Shown here: piece after piece, positions 1 through 8,062 of the stretch
Numbering within the stretch: the stretch's first letter is position 1
Layout: each line of letters starts with the position of its first letter
NCBI RefSeq assembly: GCF_002863005.1
Contig: NZ_PKDG01000057.1
Location: 1 to 35,584 of the forward strand
Length of the DNA: 35,584 bases
Direction of reading: 5' to 3'
From: Pseudoxanthomonas sp.
GTDB taxonomy: Bacteria > Pseudomonadota > Gammaproteobacteria > Xanthomonadales > Xanthomonadaceae
Position numbers and translations under genes: made by a program
Notes under the pieces: model-generated
Told to the model about the DNA's origin: nothing
What the model saw: only the letters and a program-made list of their open reading frames with translations
Databases searched by the model: none

Positions 1-1
1 G

Positions 2-781
2 CTCACGCGCCAGCACGATGCGCGCGATGCGGCCGGCGCGATGTGGCTGCGCGCCGATCCGGCGCGCGTTTCGCCCGACATGGCCGGCGCGCGCATGCTG
101 GCCTACGGCGAAGCACTGGCGCTCGACGCTGACGACACTGCCCAGCTGTTGCCCGCGCTCAAGCCGCTGTTCGGCGACGCCGGCATGCTGCTGGATGCGC
201 CCCATCCGGCCCGCTGGTACCTGCGCTTGCCGTTGGAAGCGAAACTTCCGCCCTTCGTGCCCGCGGGCGACGTGCTGGGCGACGACCTCTTCGCGCACCT
301 GCCCGAGGGCGATGCGGGCCGGCGCTGGCGCGCCTTGTTGAGCGAAGCGCAGGTGATGCTGCACAACCATCCGTGGAATGCCCACCGCGCCGCGCAGGGC
401 AAGCCGCCGGTGAACTCGCTGTGGTTCTGGGGTGGCGGCGTGCTGCCGGATGCGGTGCGTACCGGATTCCGGCAGGTCAAGGGCAACGATGTGCTGCTGC
501 AATCGCTGGCCCAGGTGGCGGGCGTGGAGGCCGGGCATGCCAATGGCGAAGGCGGCGTCGACGCGCTGATCGACCTGCGCCATCTGCGCAATCTGGACCT
601 GCTGTGCCGAGACGCATTGCGCCCGCTGCTCGATGCGCTGCGCAAGCGCGAACTCGACGCGCTGACCCTGGATTTCGAGGACGGCACCCTGTTCTCGCTG
701 CGCCGCGAACAACGCTGGCGCCTGTGGCGCAGGCCCCTGCAGCGGTTGGACACGGTGCGCCCGGACCACGTCCCGGCATGA
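2..781 (+). CDS. rpfE: RpfE-family protein (phosphoglycerate-mutase-like), 5' truncated
   Basis: The reading frame is open from base 2 and has no credible start of its own, so the N-terminus lies outside the window; the first internal ATG is at 41. About 259 residues are visible. The conserved block around residues 125-150 of the visible part contains HNHPWN and NSLWFWGGGVLP, which I associate with the xanthomonad RpfE family, often annotated as regulatory protein RpfE or cofactor-independent phosphoglycerate-mutase-like. The biochemical activity of this family is not established as far as I know, so the name rests on motif and location. Its TGA overlaps the recJ start (ATGA at 778-781), so the two genes are probably translated together. 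The rpfE-recJ pair beside rpfD, prfB and lysS is the usual xanthomonad arrangement, which supports the call. Confidence 0.75.
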   Translation, partial: LTRQHDARDAAGAMWLRADPARVSPDMAGARMLAYGEALALDADDTAQLLPALKPLFGDAGMLLDAPHPARWYLRLPLEAKLPPFVPAGDVLGDDLFAHLPEGDAGRRWRALLSEAQVMLHNHPWNAHRAAQGKPPVNSLWFWGGGVLPDAVRTGFRQVKGNDVLLQSLAQVAGVEAGHANGEGGVDALIDLRHLRNLDLLCRDALRPLLDALRKRELDALTLDFEDGTLFSLRREQRWRLWRRPLQRLDTVRPDHVPA

Positions 782-2505
782 TCCCGTCACCGCGGATCCG
801 CCGGCGCCCGCTTGCCGAGGGCGGGCAGTGGCCCGACAGCGTGCCGCCCCTGCTGCGGCGGATCTATGAAGCGCGCGGTGCGCGGTCGCTCGACCAGGCG
901 CAGCCGCGGCTGGCGCATCTGCTGCCGCCCGACCTGCTCGGTGGACTGCCGGAAGCGACCGCGCTGCTCGCCGATGCCATCGCACAGGACCGCCACATCG
1001 TCATCGTGGGCGACTTCGACTGCGATGGCGCGACCGCCTGCGCGGTCGGTGTACGCGGCCTGTGCCTGCTCGGCGCGCGCCGCGTGACGCCCGCGGTGCC
1101 GAACCGCATGGTGCATGGCTATGGCCTGTCGCCCTCGCTGGTGGATGAACTGGCCGCGCTGCAGCCCGACCTGCTTGTGACCGTCGACCATGGCATCGCT
1201 TGCCATGCCGGCATCGCTGCCGCCAAGGCGCGCGGCTGGCAGGTGCTGGTCACCGATCACCATCTGCCCGGCGAGCGATTGCCGCCGGCCGACGTCATCG
1301 TCAATCCCAACCTGCGCAGCGACCCGTTCCCCAGCAAGATGCTGGCGGGCGTCGGGGTGATGTTCTACGTGCTGCTGGCGCTGCGCCGCGTGCTGCGCGA
1401 GCGGAGCGTGTCCGGGCAGGCGGAGCCGGACCTGGCCACGCTGCTCGACCTCGTCGCCGTCGGCACCGTCGCGGACCTGGTACCGCTGGATGCGAACAAT
1501 CGCGCCCTGGTCGGTGCAGGCCTGCGCCGCCTGCGCGCGGGGCAGGGATGCGCAGGCCTCCAGGCGCTGATGCGCGTGGCGGGCCGCGACCCGGCGCGCC
1601 TGACGACGTCCGATATCGGCTTCGCCATCGCACCCCGCCTGAACGCGGCAGGACGGCTGGAGGACATGGCGCTGGGCATCGCCTGCCTGCTGACCGATGA
1701 CGCGACCCAGGCCGATGAGATGGCCCGCGTACTGGAAGGCATCAATGCCGAGCGGCGCGGCGTGCAGCAGCAGATGGTCGAGGAGGCCCATGCCGCGCTG
1801 GCCCGCATCGACGACGGGCAGGGCGCACCCGTACCGCTTGCACCGTGCCTGTTCGATCCGGAATGGCATCCGGGCGTCGTCGGCCTGGTGGCATCCAAGA
1901 TCAAGGAGCGGCTGCATCGACCGGTGATCGCGTTCGCGCCGGCCGAGCCCGGCAGCACGACCTTGCGCGGCTCTGCCCGTTCGATCCCCGGATTCCATGT
2001 CCGGGATGCCCTGGCTGCGGTGGATATCGCGCACCCGGGCCTGATCCACCGTTTCGGTGGCCACGCCATGGCAGCGGGGCTGTCGCTCGACGAAAGCGAC
2101 CTGCCACGGTTCCGCGACGCGCTGCACCGGCACGCCAGCGCGCTGCTCGACGACGATCTGCTGCGCGAGGAGGTGCTGAGCGATGGCGAACTGGGCGGCG
2201 ATGAACTCGATCGCCGTCATGCCGATCTCCTGCGCAGTGCCGGTCCGTGGGGGCAGGGGTTCCCCGAGCCGATGTTCGACGGTGTGTTCGACGTCCTGGA
2301 CTGGCGCGTGGTCGGCGAGAAGCACCTGAAGTTCTCGCTCAGGGCAACCGGCCACGCGACGCCATTGAACGCGATCCATTTCAACGGCTGGCACGACACG
2401 CCCCCGCCCACGCGCATCCATGCTGCCTACCAGCTGGATACCGACGACTGGCGCGACCGTCGCGGCATCCAGTTGCTGCTGCGCCACTGGCGCGCGCCCG
2501 ACTGA
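778..2505 (+). CDS. recJ: single-stranded-DNA-specific 5'-3' exonuclease RecJ
   Basis: A 575-residue protein, close to the usual RecJ length. RecJ degrades single-stranded DNA 5' to 3' in recombinational repair (RecF pathway), mismatch repair and base-excision repair, in the cytoplasm. The DHH phosphoesterase motifs are intact: GDFDCDG at 78-84 (metal-binding aspartates D79, D81, D83), VDHG at 136-139, and the DHH signature itself at 160-162 (TDHHLPG). A later GTVADLVPL block and the DHHA1-type GGHAMAAG motif complete the catalytic core. The start is the ATG overlapping the rpfE stop (ATGA); an upstream extension of the frame from 373 lies wholly within rpfE and is discarded. The stop lies 7 bases from the stop of the convergent acyltransferase, with no visible terminator between them. 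Confidence 0.95.
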   Translation: MIPSPRIRRRPLAEGGQWPDSVPPLLRRIYEARGARSLDQAQPRLAHLLPPDLLGGLPEATALLADAIAQDRHIVIVGDFDCDGATACAVGVRGLCLLGARRVTPAVPNRMVHGYGLSPSLVDELAALQPDLLVTVDHGIACHAGIAAAKARGWQVLVTDHHLPGERLPPADVIVNPNLRSDPFPSKMLAGVGVMFYVLLALRRVLRERSVSGQAEPDLATLLDLVAVGTVADLVPLDANNRALVGAGLRRLRAGQGCAGLQALMRVAGRDPARLTTSDIGFAIAPRLNAAGRLEDMALGIACLLTDDATQADEMARVLEGINAERRGVQQQMVEEAHAALARIDDGQGAPVPLAPCLFDPEWHPGVVGLVASKIKERLHRPVIAFAPAEPGSTTLRGSARSIPGFHVRDALAAVDIAHPGLIHRFGGHAMAAGLSLDESDLPRFRDALHRHASALLDDDLLREEVLSDGELGGDELDRRHADLLRSAGPWGQGFPEPMFDGVFDVLDWRVVGEKHLKFSLRATGHATPLNAIHFNGWHDTPPPTRIHAAYQLDTDDWRDRRGIQLLLRHWRAPD

Positions 2506-2512
2506 GGCTGCG

Positions 2513-3718
2513 TCACGACGTTCGCGTCGCCAGCGGCGGGTCGGCGGTCACCGCTTTTGCGCGCGTGAGGCCGAAGAGGGGGCGCAGCCAGCGCACGCGG
2601 CGGATGGCCTCATACCCGGCGAAGCATGCCGCGAAGGTGATCGCGATCAGCAGCGGGCCCTCCGCCAACGGAGGAATCGCCAGCGGTTTCAGGTGATGCG
2701 CCACGACGACGATGACCGTCTGGTGCAGGATGTAGACGGGGAACACTGCCGCCACCAGGTAGCGCAGCGCCGGACTGTCGCCGGGCCGCATGCGATGCGC
2801 GAAGCCGAGCACCGCGACGATGGCGCACCACTGGTTCAACGCCCATGCCATGCGCATCGTCATGCGCAACCATTCGGGCGGATCGACGTCGGCGAAACGG
2901 GTGAAGTAGGCGATCAGCCCGGCCCAGCTGGCCAACCATGTGACCACCGCCATCCAGCGAAACCGCTCGATCGCCTGCCACACCCCGTCCGCACGGGCGA
3001 TGAGGAAGCCGAGCAGGAACACCCCGAAGTACTGCGCGTGGTTGTACCAGTCATCCACCAGTGCATGCGTCTGCTCGAACCGGGAGACCAGCAGGACCCG
3101 CGCCACGCCCAGGAACAGGCACGGCCAGACCACCACGCCCGGTCCGGACAGCGCATTCGCGAGTCGTCCGCCAGTCGCGTCGAGGGCACGCGGTGCCAGT
3201 CGCCAAAGCAGCCACAGCACCAGGGTGTAGACCCAGAGATAGGCGACGAACCACAGATGGTTCCAGGTGGGGAGATCCAGGCAGCCCTCCGCATCGCAAA
3301 AGCCGTCGTAAGCGCTCAGGTAGCGCGCGTAGAACGCCAGGTAGCCCTCGTGGTAGCCGCCTGGGAGCTGTTCCACCACTTCGTAGTAGGCCTGCGGCGG
3401 TACGATCACCAGCATGCCGAAAGCCAGCGGTACCAATAGCCGCCACGAGCGGGCGCCGAGGAAGCGAAGGCGCGTGCCCGCCGCCTGTGCGGTCCGCTGC
3501 GCCTTGCCCAGCAGGAATGCGGTCGCCGCACCCGACACCAGGAACAACAGCGACAGCCGCCAGGGTGAACTGAGCAGCATGAAAGGCTCCAGCGCATCGC
3601 TGGCGGCCGGACTTTTCACGTGCCAGTCCCAGGTCACGTAGTACATGCCCACGTGGTAAAGGACCAGTAGCGAGAAGGCGCAGACCCTGACCCAGTCCAG
3701 ATCGTGGCGACGTTGCAT
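2513..3718 (-). CDS. acyltransferase family 3 integral membrane protein
   Basis: A 401-residue, very hydrophobic protein with about ten predicted membrane segments. It opens with RRHDLDWVRVCAFSLLVLYH, the typical start of acyltransferase family 3 (the OatA/MdoC/NodX group), in which a conserved Arg-Asp pair and a His in the first segment define the family. Such enzymes sit in the inner membrane and O-acylate sugars of exported glycans, lipids or antibiotics; nothing here identifies the acceptor. The ATG at 3718 is preceded by GGAG at a suitable distance (3728-3731). The gene is divergent from rpfD across a 154-base gap and convergent with recJ. I do not recall it as a standard rpf-cluster member, so it may be a lineage-specific insertion. 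Family confidence is high, substrate unknown. Confidence 0.85.
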   Translation of the reverse strand: MQRRHDLDWVRVCAFSLLVLYHVGMYYVTWDWHVKSPAASDALEPFMLLSSPWRLSLLFLVSGAATAFLLGKAQRTAQAAGTRLRFLGARSWRLLVPLAFGMLVIVPPQAYYEVVEQLPGGYHEGYLAFYARYLSAYDGFCDAEGCLDLPTWNHLWFVAYLWVYTLVLWLLWRLAPRALDATGGRLANALSGPGVVVWPCLFLGVARVLLVSRFEQTHALVDDWYNHAQYFGVFLLGFLIARADGVWQAIERFRWMAVVTWLASWAGLIAYFTRFADVDPPEWLRMTMRMAWALNQWCAIVAVLGFAHRMRPGDSPALRYLVAAVFPVYILHQTVIVVVAHHLKPLAIPPLAEGPLLIAITFAACFAGYEAIRRVRWLRPLFGLTRAKAVTADPPLATRTS

Positions 3719-3860
3719 GGCGTTCTCCGTTTTCAGGGAAGACGGCAGCGTCGGCGTACGTGCCGCCCGAGGCCAGCATCAAGGGATGGATCGGGGGGAA
3801 GCAGTGACGAGCCGCGGACCGTGGGGACGAATCGCCCTGCCTGCCTCGAAAGGCGACCGC

Positions 3861-3872
3861 TAGAATGCGCGC
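3861..3872 (+). promoter_or_regulatory. candidate -10 box giving a leaderless rpfD transcript
   Basis: TAGAAT at 3861-3866 is a good sigma-70 -10 hexamer and ends six bases before the rpfD ATG at 3873. Transcription would normally start 6-7 bases after the -10, that is, on the start codon itself. No Shine-Dalgarno sequence precedes the ATG, and no good -35 is visible 16-18 bases upstream. A leaderless mRNA is an inference. Confidence 0.45.
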
Positions 3873-4757
3873 ATGAACCACAAGGACACGCTGACCTACG
3901 AACGCTACCTGCCGTGGAAGCGGTGGGTCGAAGCGGGATTCTGGGTCGCGGTGACGGCCGCCAACTGCATCGCCAACAGCCTGACGACGTTGATGGAGCT
4001 CCGGCGCGGCGATTCGGGCATCCAGGCCTGGGAGCCGGTGGTCTGGGAAACCAGCAGCGCCCTGGTGTGGCTGCTGGTGCTGATCCCGGCCATTGTTGCG
4101 TACACCCGCTGGCGCCCGCTGCACTGGGAGAACTGGCGTACGCGGCTGGGGGAATACGCGGTCGCCAGCCTCGTGGTCTGCCTGGTGCACGTGGTCGGCA
4201 TGGTCGCCCTGCGTGTGGTGGCGTACCGCATGCAGGGGATGGCCTACGACTTCGGTCCATGGCCGCGCGAGCTGGCCTATGAGTACCTCAAGGATGCCCG
4301 CAGCTTCGCCACCATCGTGGTGGCCGTGGAGGGGTATCGCTTCCTGCTGCGCCGCTGGCAGGGCGAAGCCAGCCTGCTCGCCGAACCCGACGAGGGCCTC
4401 CCGTTGGAGCCGGTCGACCAGCCGGAGCGTTTCCTGGTGCGCAAGCTCGGGCGCGAGTTCCTGGTGGCGGCCAACGACATCGAGTGGCTTCAGGCCGCGG
4501 GCAATTACGTGAACCTTCGCGTGCGCGGCCACGACTATCCCCTGCGCAGCACCATCGCCGGCATCGAAGCGCGCCTGGATCCGCGCCGCTTCACCCGCAT
4601 CCATCGCAGCTACATCGTCAGTCTGGACCAGGTGGCCTCGATCGAACCGCTGGATACCGGCGACGCGCGCGTCCACATGAAGGATGGCAGCGCCTTGCCT
4701 TGCAGCCGACGCCACCGGCAGGACCTGCGCCAGCGGACCGGCGCCGACGCGTGCTAG
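3873..4757 (+). CDS. rpfD: LytTR-type transcriptional regulator RpfD, membrane-anchored
   Basis: A 294-residue protein. Residues 20-160 hold three to four hydrophobic segments (about 21-41, 61-79, 96-117 and possibly 145-159), so the regulator is probably anchored in the inner membrane. Residues 187-290 form a LytTR DNA-binding domain, recognisable by DIEWLQAAGNYVNL (202-215) and FTRIHRSYIVS (240-250). There is no receiver domain, so the membrane part rather than phosphorylation may carry the input. Its position between recJ and prfB-lysS matches rpfD of Xanthomonas. Target promoters cannot be told from the sequence. Its stop (4755-4757) is one base from the stop of the convergent diguanylate cyclase gene. 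Transcription may be leaderless (see the -10 box at 3861). Confidence 0.85.
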   Translation: MNHKDTLTYERYLPWKRWVEAGFWVAVTAANCIANSLTTLMELRRGDSGIQAWEPVVWETSSALVWLLVLIPAIVAYTRWRPLHWENWRTRLGEYAVASLVVCLVHVVGMVALRVVAYRMQGMAYDFGPWPRELAYEYLKDARSFATIVVAVEGYRFLLRRWQGEASLLAEPDEGLPLEPVDQPERFLVRKLGREFLVAANDIEWLQAAGNYVNLRVRGHDYPLRSTIAGIEARLDPRRFTRIHRSYIVSLDQVASIEPLDTGDARVHMKDGSALPCSRRHRQDLRQRTGADAC

Positions 4758-4758
4758 C

Positions 4759-6684
4759 TCATGCGGCCCGCGTGGCCGGCACCTGCGGCAACCGCTCCAC
4801 GGCGTAGCTGGCCACCAGTTCGATGGCGCCGCTGCGCACCGCATCCTCTGGCGACTCCAGCACGGTCTGCAGCGGGATGCCCGCCGGCAGGCAGCGACCC
4901 CACAGGCCTGCCCAGGCGTTGCGGCGGTCCTTGGCGGCATACAGGGCGCGGTCGGCCATGCGCAGGGCGTAGTCCCACCCACAGCTGGCGTTGTCGAAGA
5001 ACGGGAAAGGCGCGAACCCCAGCGACACGGTCAGAGACCAGCGCTGGCGTGGCGCGGGTTCGTGCACTTCGCACAGCGCTTCATGCAGGCGCGAGGCGAC
5101 CGTGCAGGCCTGCGCCTCGGTCAGGTCGGCGCACGCCATCAGGAATTCCTCACCGCCCCAGCGCGCAATGACATCGTCGGACCGGGCGATGTCGCGCAGG
5201 CGACGGGCCAAGGCCACCAGTACCTGGTCCCCGGCATGGTGGCCGAAGCTGTCGTTCACCTGCTTGAAGTGATCGATGTCGATCAGGAACAGCACGTGGC
5301 GCGTGCCCGCCACCGGCCGCTGCAGGGACATCGCCTTCAAGGCCTCGGTGGCGGCGCGCCGGTTGCGCACGCCGGTGAGCGGATCGGTGGCGCTCACCTT
5401 GCGCAACTGCCTGTTCTTGCGCCGTTGCAGCAGCCCGAAGCCGACGCCGGCCAGCACCAGCAACACCAGCAGGGCGATGCCGGCCCGGCGCATCAGCCGG
5501 GATTTCTCATCGTTCAATCCGCGCACCTGCGCCTCATGGCGCATGCTCTCCAGTTCGCGCTGGGCCGCCGCGCTTTCACTGCGTGCCTGCAGGTCCGCCA
5601 GCAGTTCCAGCCGCTGCGCCTTGAGCGTCTCCATTTCCAGGGCATGCAGGCGCGCACCGACTGCCATCGCCTGATCGGCCTGGCCGAGCGCCGCGTGTGC
5701 TGCCATCCAGGCGCGCAGCACTTCCCGCTGCTTCTGCGGCTGGGGCGTCCCGTCCACGCTGGACCAAGCGCGGCGGGCGGTCGCCAGGGCGGTCGAGCGA
5801 TCGCCGGACAGGCGCTGCAGCGTGGAGAGTTTGGCCAGTGAACCGGCCAGGCCAGGGGTATCGGCGCTGGTCTGCTGCGACCGGACGGCGGCCTCGAGCA
5901 CCGGGCGGGCCTGCGCCAGCCGCCCCTGCGTGATCCAGATGCCCGCCCGCTCGGCGCGCAGGCGATCCACCACCGATTGCGCGCGCTTGCGGACCGCCAC
6001 GGCCTCGCCCTGGTCGATCACCGCAAGCGCCTCGTCGATGCGTCCCAACCGGATCAGGTTGAGCGCATGGTTGTGCAGGATCAGGGGATCTTCCAGTCCG
6101 ACCGGCGCCGCGGCGGCCAGCGCCTGGCGGTAGTAATCGTCGGCGACATCGGGCGAGTCGAGATAGTCGGCGTGGATCAGGCCGATGTTGGCCAGCGTGG
6201 TGGCTTGGAACAGCGCGGCTTCGTCGGCGTCGAGCTGCGCGGCCAGGGCCTGCACCTTCAGGTAGGCGGATTCCGCGCGGTGGATCTGACCGGCGCCATG
6301 GAAGATGGAGCCCGCCTGGGAGAACGCACGCGCACGGAATTCCGGCGGCAGGCCGGGATGTTCGGCCATGCGCCGCTCCATCCGTTCGCCCGCGTCCACC
6401 GCGCTTGCCCGATCACCGGTCAGGCCCGCGGCGATGCCGAGGCAGCTCAGTGCTTTCACCTCGTCCTCGACCGACAGGTCCGGTTCCGCCAGCAGCGACT
6501 CCGCGAGCTGCACGGCCACGGGAGGCGCATCGCGACGCAGTTGCAGGCAGCGCGTCACCGCGGCTGCGCGGTCGTGCACGGCAGGCTGCGTGCCCTGGGC
6601 GCGCGAGGACGGCAGGCTCAGCAACAACGCCAGGCCGAGCAGGCAGGGCAGCAGCGGAGCGGGCAGGGCGGCGGGAGTCGGCAT
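4759..6684 (-). CDS. TPR-repeat sensor diguanylate cyclase (signal peptide, TPRs, TM, GGDEF)
   Basis: Starting at ATG 6684 the protein has 641 residues. Residues 1-29 form a signal peptide ending SSRAQ. About 40-390 is helical and TPR-like, predicted periplasmic, followed by a membrane segment at about 401-420 and a cytoplasmic GGDEF domain. The active-site loop reads GGEEF (510-514), expected for an active cyclase making c-di-GMP from two GTP. Nine residues before it RSDD (501-504) fits the RxxD inhibitory site, so product inhibition is likely. The open frame continues upstream of 6684, but that part overlaps prfB antisense and is discarded. The ligand of the periplasmic part is unknown. A c-di-GMP synthase close to the c-di-GMP phosphodiesterase RpfG is a notable setting. 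No strong ribosome-binding site precedes the ATG. Confidence 0.88.
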   Translation of the reverse strand: MPTPAALPAPLLPCLLGLALLLSLPSSRAQGTQPAVHDRAAAVTRCLQLRRDAPPVAVQLAESLLAEPDLSVEDEVKALSCLGIAAGLTGDRASAVDAGERMERRMAEHPGLPPEFRARAFSQAGSIFHGAGQIHRAESAYLKVQALAAQLDADEAALFQATTLANIGLIHADYLDSPDVADDYYRQALAAAAPVGLEDPLILHNHALNLIRLGRIDEALAVIDQGEAVAVRKRAQSVVDRLRAERAGIWITQGRLAQARPVLEAAVRSQQTSADTPGLAGSLAKLSTLQRLSGDRSTALATARRAWSSVDGTPQPQKQREVLRAWMAAHAALGQADQAMAVGARLHALEMETLKAQRLELLADLQARSESAAAQRELESMRHEAQVRGLNDEKSRLMRRAGIALLVLLVLAGVGFGLLQRRKNRQLRKVSATDPLTGVRNRRAATEALKAMSLQRPVAGTRHVLFLIDIDHFKQVNDSFGHHAGDQVLVALARRLRDIARSDDVIARWGGEEFLMACADLTEAQACTVASRLHEALCEVHEPAPRQRWSLTVSLGFAPFPFFDNASCGWDYALRMADRALYAAKDRRNAWAGLWGRCLPAGIPLQTVLESPEDAVRSGAIELVASYAVERLPQVPATRAA

Positions 6685-6815
6685 GAGCGGAGCGGCTCTC
6701 GGAGGGACGCCCCCGGCATCCTGCAATTCCCGTTCCAGCGCATCCTTCCGGGGGCGGCGTACTGCGTGGCTCTGGTATCCTTGCCGACCGATTCCTTTCC
6801 CCCGTCCCAGCACCC

Positions 6816-7941
6816 ATGATCGAGCTGAATCCCATCCGCCAGCGCATCGCCGACCTGCAGGACAGGCTGGCCTCGCTCCGGGGGTATCTTTGACTACGAT
6901 GCCAAGCGCGAGCGCCTGGAAGAAGTAAACCGCGAGCTGGAAAGCCCGGATATCTGGAACAACGCCGAGTACGCCCAGCAACTGGGCCGCGAGCGTTCGC
7001 TGCTGGACAAGACCGTCAATGGCATCCGCGATATCGAGGAGGGCCTGACCGGCGCCGGCGAACTGCTGGAACTGGCGGAGATGGAGAACGACGAGGACAC
7101 GGCCCATGCGGTGGTGGCCGACGTGGAGCGCTATGCCGTGCACGTGGACAAGCTGGAATTCCAGCGCATGTTCTCCGGCAAGATGGACAGCTCGAATGCG
7201 TTCGTCGACATCCAGGCCGGTGCCGGCGGCACCGAGGCGCAGGACTGGGCGGAAATCCTCCTGCGCATGTACCTGCGCTGGTGCGAGTCGCGCGGCTGGA
7301 AGACCGAACTGATGGAAGCAAGCGGTGGCGACGTCGCCGGCATCAAGTCGGCCACGCTGCGGGTGGAAGGCGACTTCGCCTACGGCTGGCTGAAGACCGA
7401 AACCGGCGTGCACCGCCTGGTGCGCAAGTCGCCCTTCGATTCGGACAACCGCCGCCACACCAGCTTCACCTCGGTGTTCGTGTCGCCGGAAGTCGACGAC
7501 AACATCGACATCGACATCAACCCGGCCGACCTGAAGACCGACGTGTACCGCTCGTCCGGCGCAGGTGGCCAGCACGTCAACAAGACCGAATCGGCCGTGC
7601 GCATCACTCACGTGCCGACCGGAATAGTCGTGGCCTGCCAGACCGGCCGCAGCCAGCACCAGAACCGCGACAACGCGATGAAGATGCTGGCCGCCAAGCT
7701 GTACGAACTCGAGATCCAGAAGCGCAACGCCGAGCGCGATGCGGTGGAGGCGACCAAGTCCGATATCGGCTGGGGCAGCCAGATCCGCAACTACGTGCTG
7801 GACCAGAGCCGCATCAAGGACCTGCGCACCGGGGTGGAACGCTCGGATACCCAGAAGGTGCTGGATGGCGACCTGGACGAGTTCGTCGAGGCCAGCCTGA
7901 AATCCGGCCTGGAAGCAGGGTCGAAACGCATCGACGCTTGA
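6816..7941 (+). CDS. prfB: peptide chain release factor 2 (programmed +1 frameshift)
   Basis: Join of 6816-6890 and 6892-7941, skipping one base, gives a 374-residue RF2 that ends translation at UGA and UAA. The first 25 codons run into an in-frame TGA (6891-6893); reading continues in +1 from GAC at 6892. The stop-codon-recognition tripeptide SPF is at 205-207 and the GGQ peptidyl-hydrolysis motif at 250-252, the same numbers as in E. coli RF2, which confirms the reconstruction. Residue 246 is Ser; E. coli K-12 is unusual in having Thr there. An annotation starting at the first downstream ATG (7081) would lose about 90 residues. No Shine-Dalgarno sequence precedes ATG 6816. lysS follows, as in many bacteria, after a gap holding a REP pair. 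Confidence 0.97.
6880..6894 (+). promoter_or_regulatory. RF2 autoregulatory +1 frameshift site
   Basis: GGGGGTATCTTTGAC: an internal Shine-Dalgarno-like G run (6880-6884), three bases, the slippery CTT codon (6888-6890), then the in-frame TGA followed by C. This is the classical bacterial prfB frameshift signal: when RF2 is scarce the ribosome pauses at UGA, slips one base forward and makes more RF2. The usual AGGGGG is CGGGGG here, a minor change. Confidence 0.96.
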
Positions 7942-7963
7942 TCCGCGAGCGCACCCGCCTTTT

Positions 7964-8037
7964 GCAGGAGCGGCCCATGGCCGCGATGCTTTGAACGATA
8001 ATCCTGCAAGAGCATCGCGGCCATGGGCCGCTCCTAC
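7964..8037 (+). repeat. inverted pair of GTAG-type REP elements (REPIN-like)
   Basis: Two 25-base arms (7966-7990 and 8011-8035) are perfect reverse complements, separated by 20 bases. Each arm contains its own hairpin, GCGGCC-CAT-GGCCGC. Read on the minus strand, the right element begins GTAGGAGCGG; the left begins GCAGGAGCGG, one substitution away. The GTAG head followed by a short palindrome is the form of REP sequences mobilised by RAYT (TnpA-REP) transposases in Stenotrophomonas and relatives. No RAYT gene is in the window. The element lies in the prfB-lysS gap, where its RNA hairpin could affect mRNA stability or attenuate lysS. Confidence 0.85.
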
Positions 8038-8062
8038 ATCGCCTTCTTCGATTTCCTACGCC

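Noticed and set aside
3051..4982. 643-codon minus-strand frame across the acyltransferase and rpfD
   Set aside because: It spans two real genes and an intergenic promoter region, with no family resemblance.
6685..7659. Upstream extension of the diguanylate cyclase frame
   Set aside because: The added 325 codons are antisense to prfB, while ATG 6684 begins a clear signal peptide.
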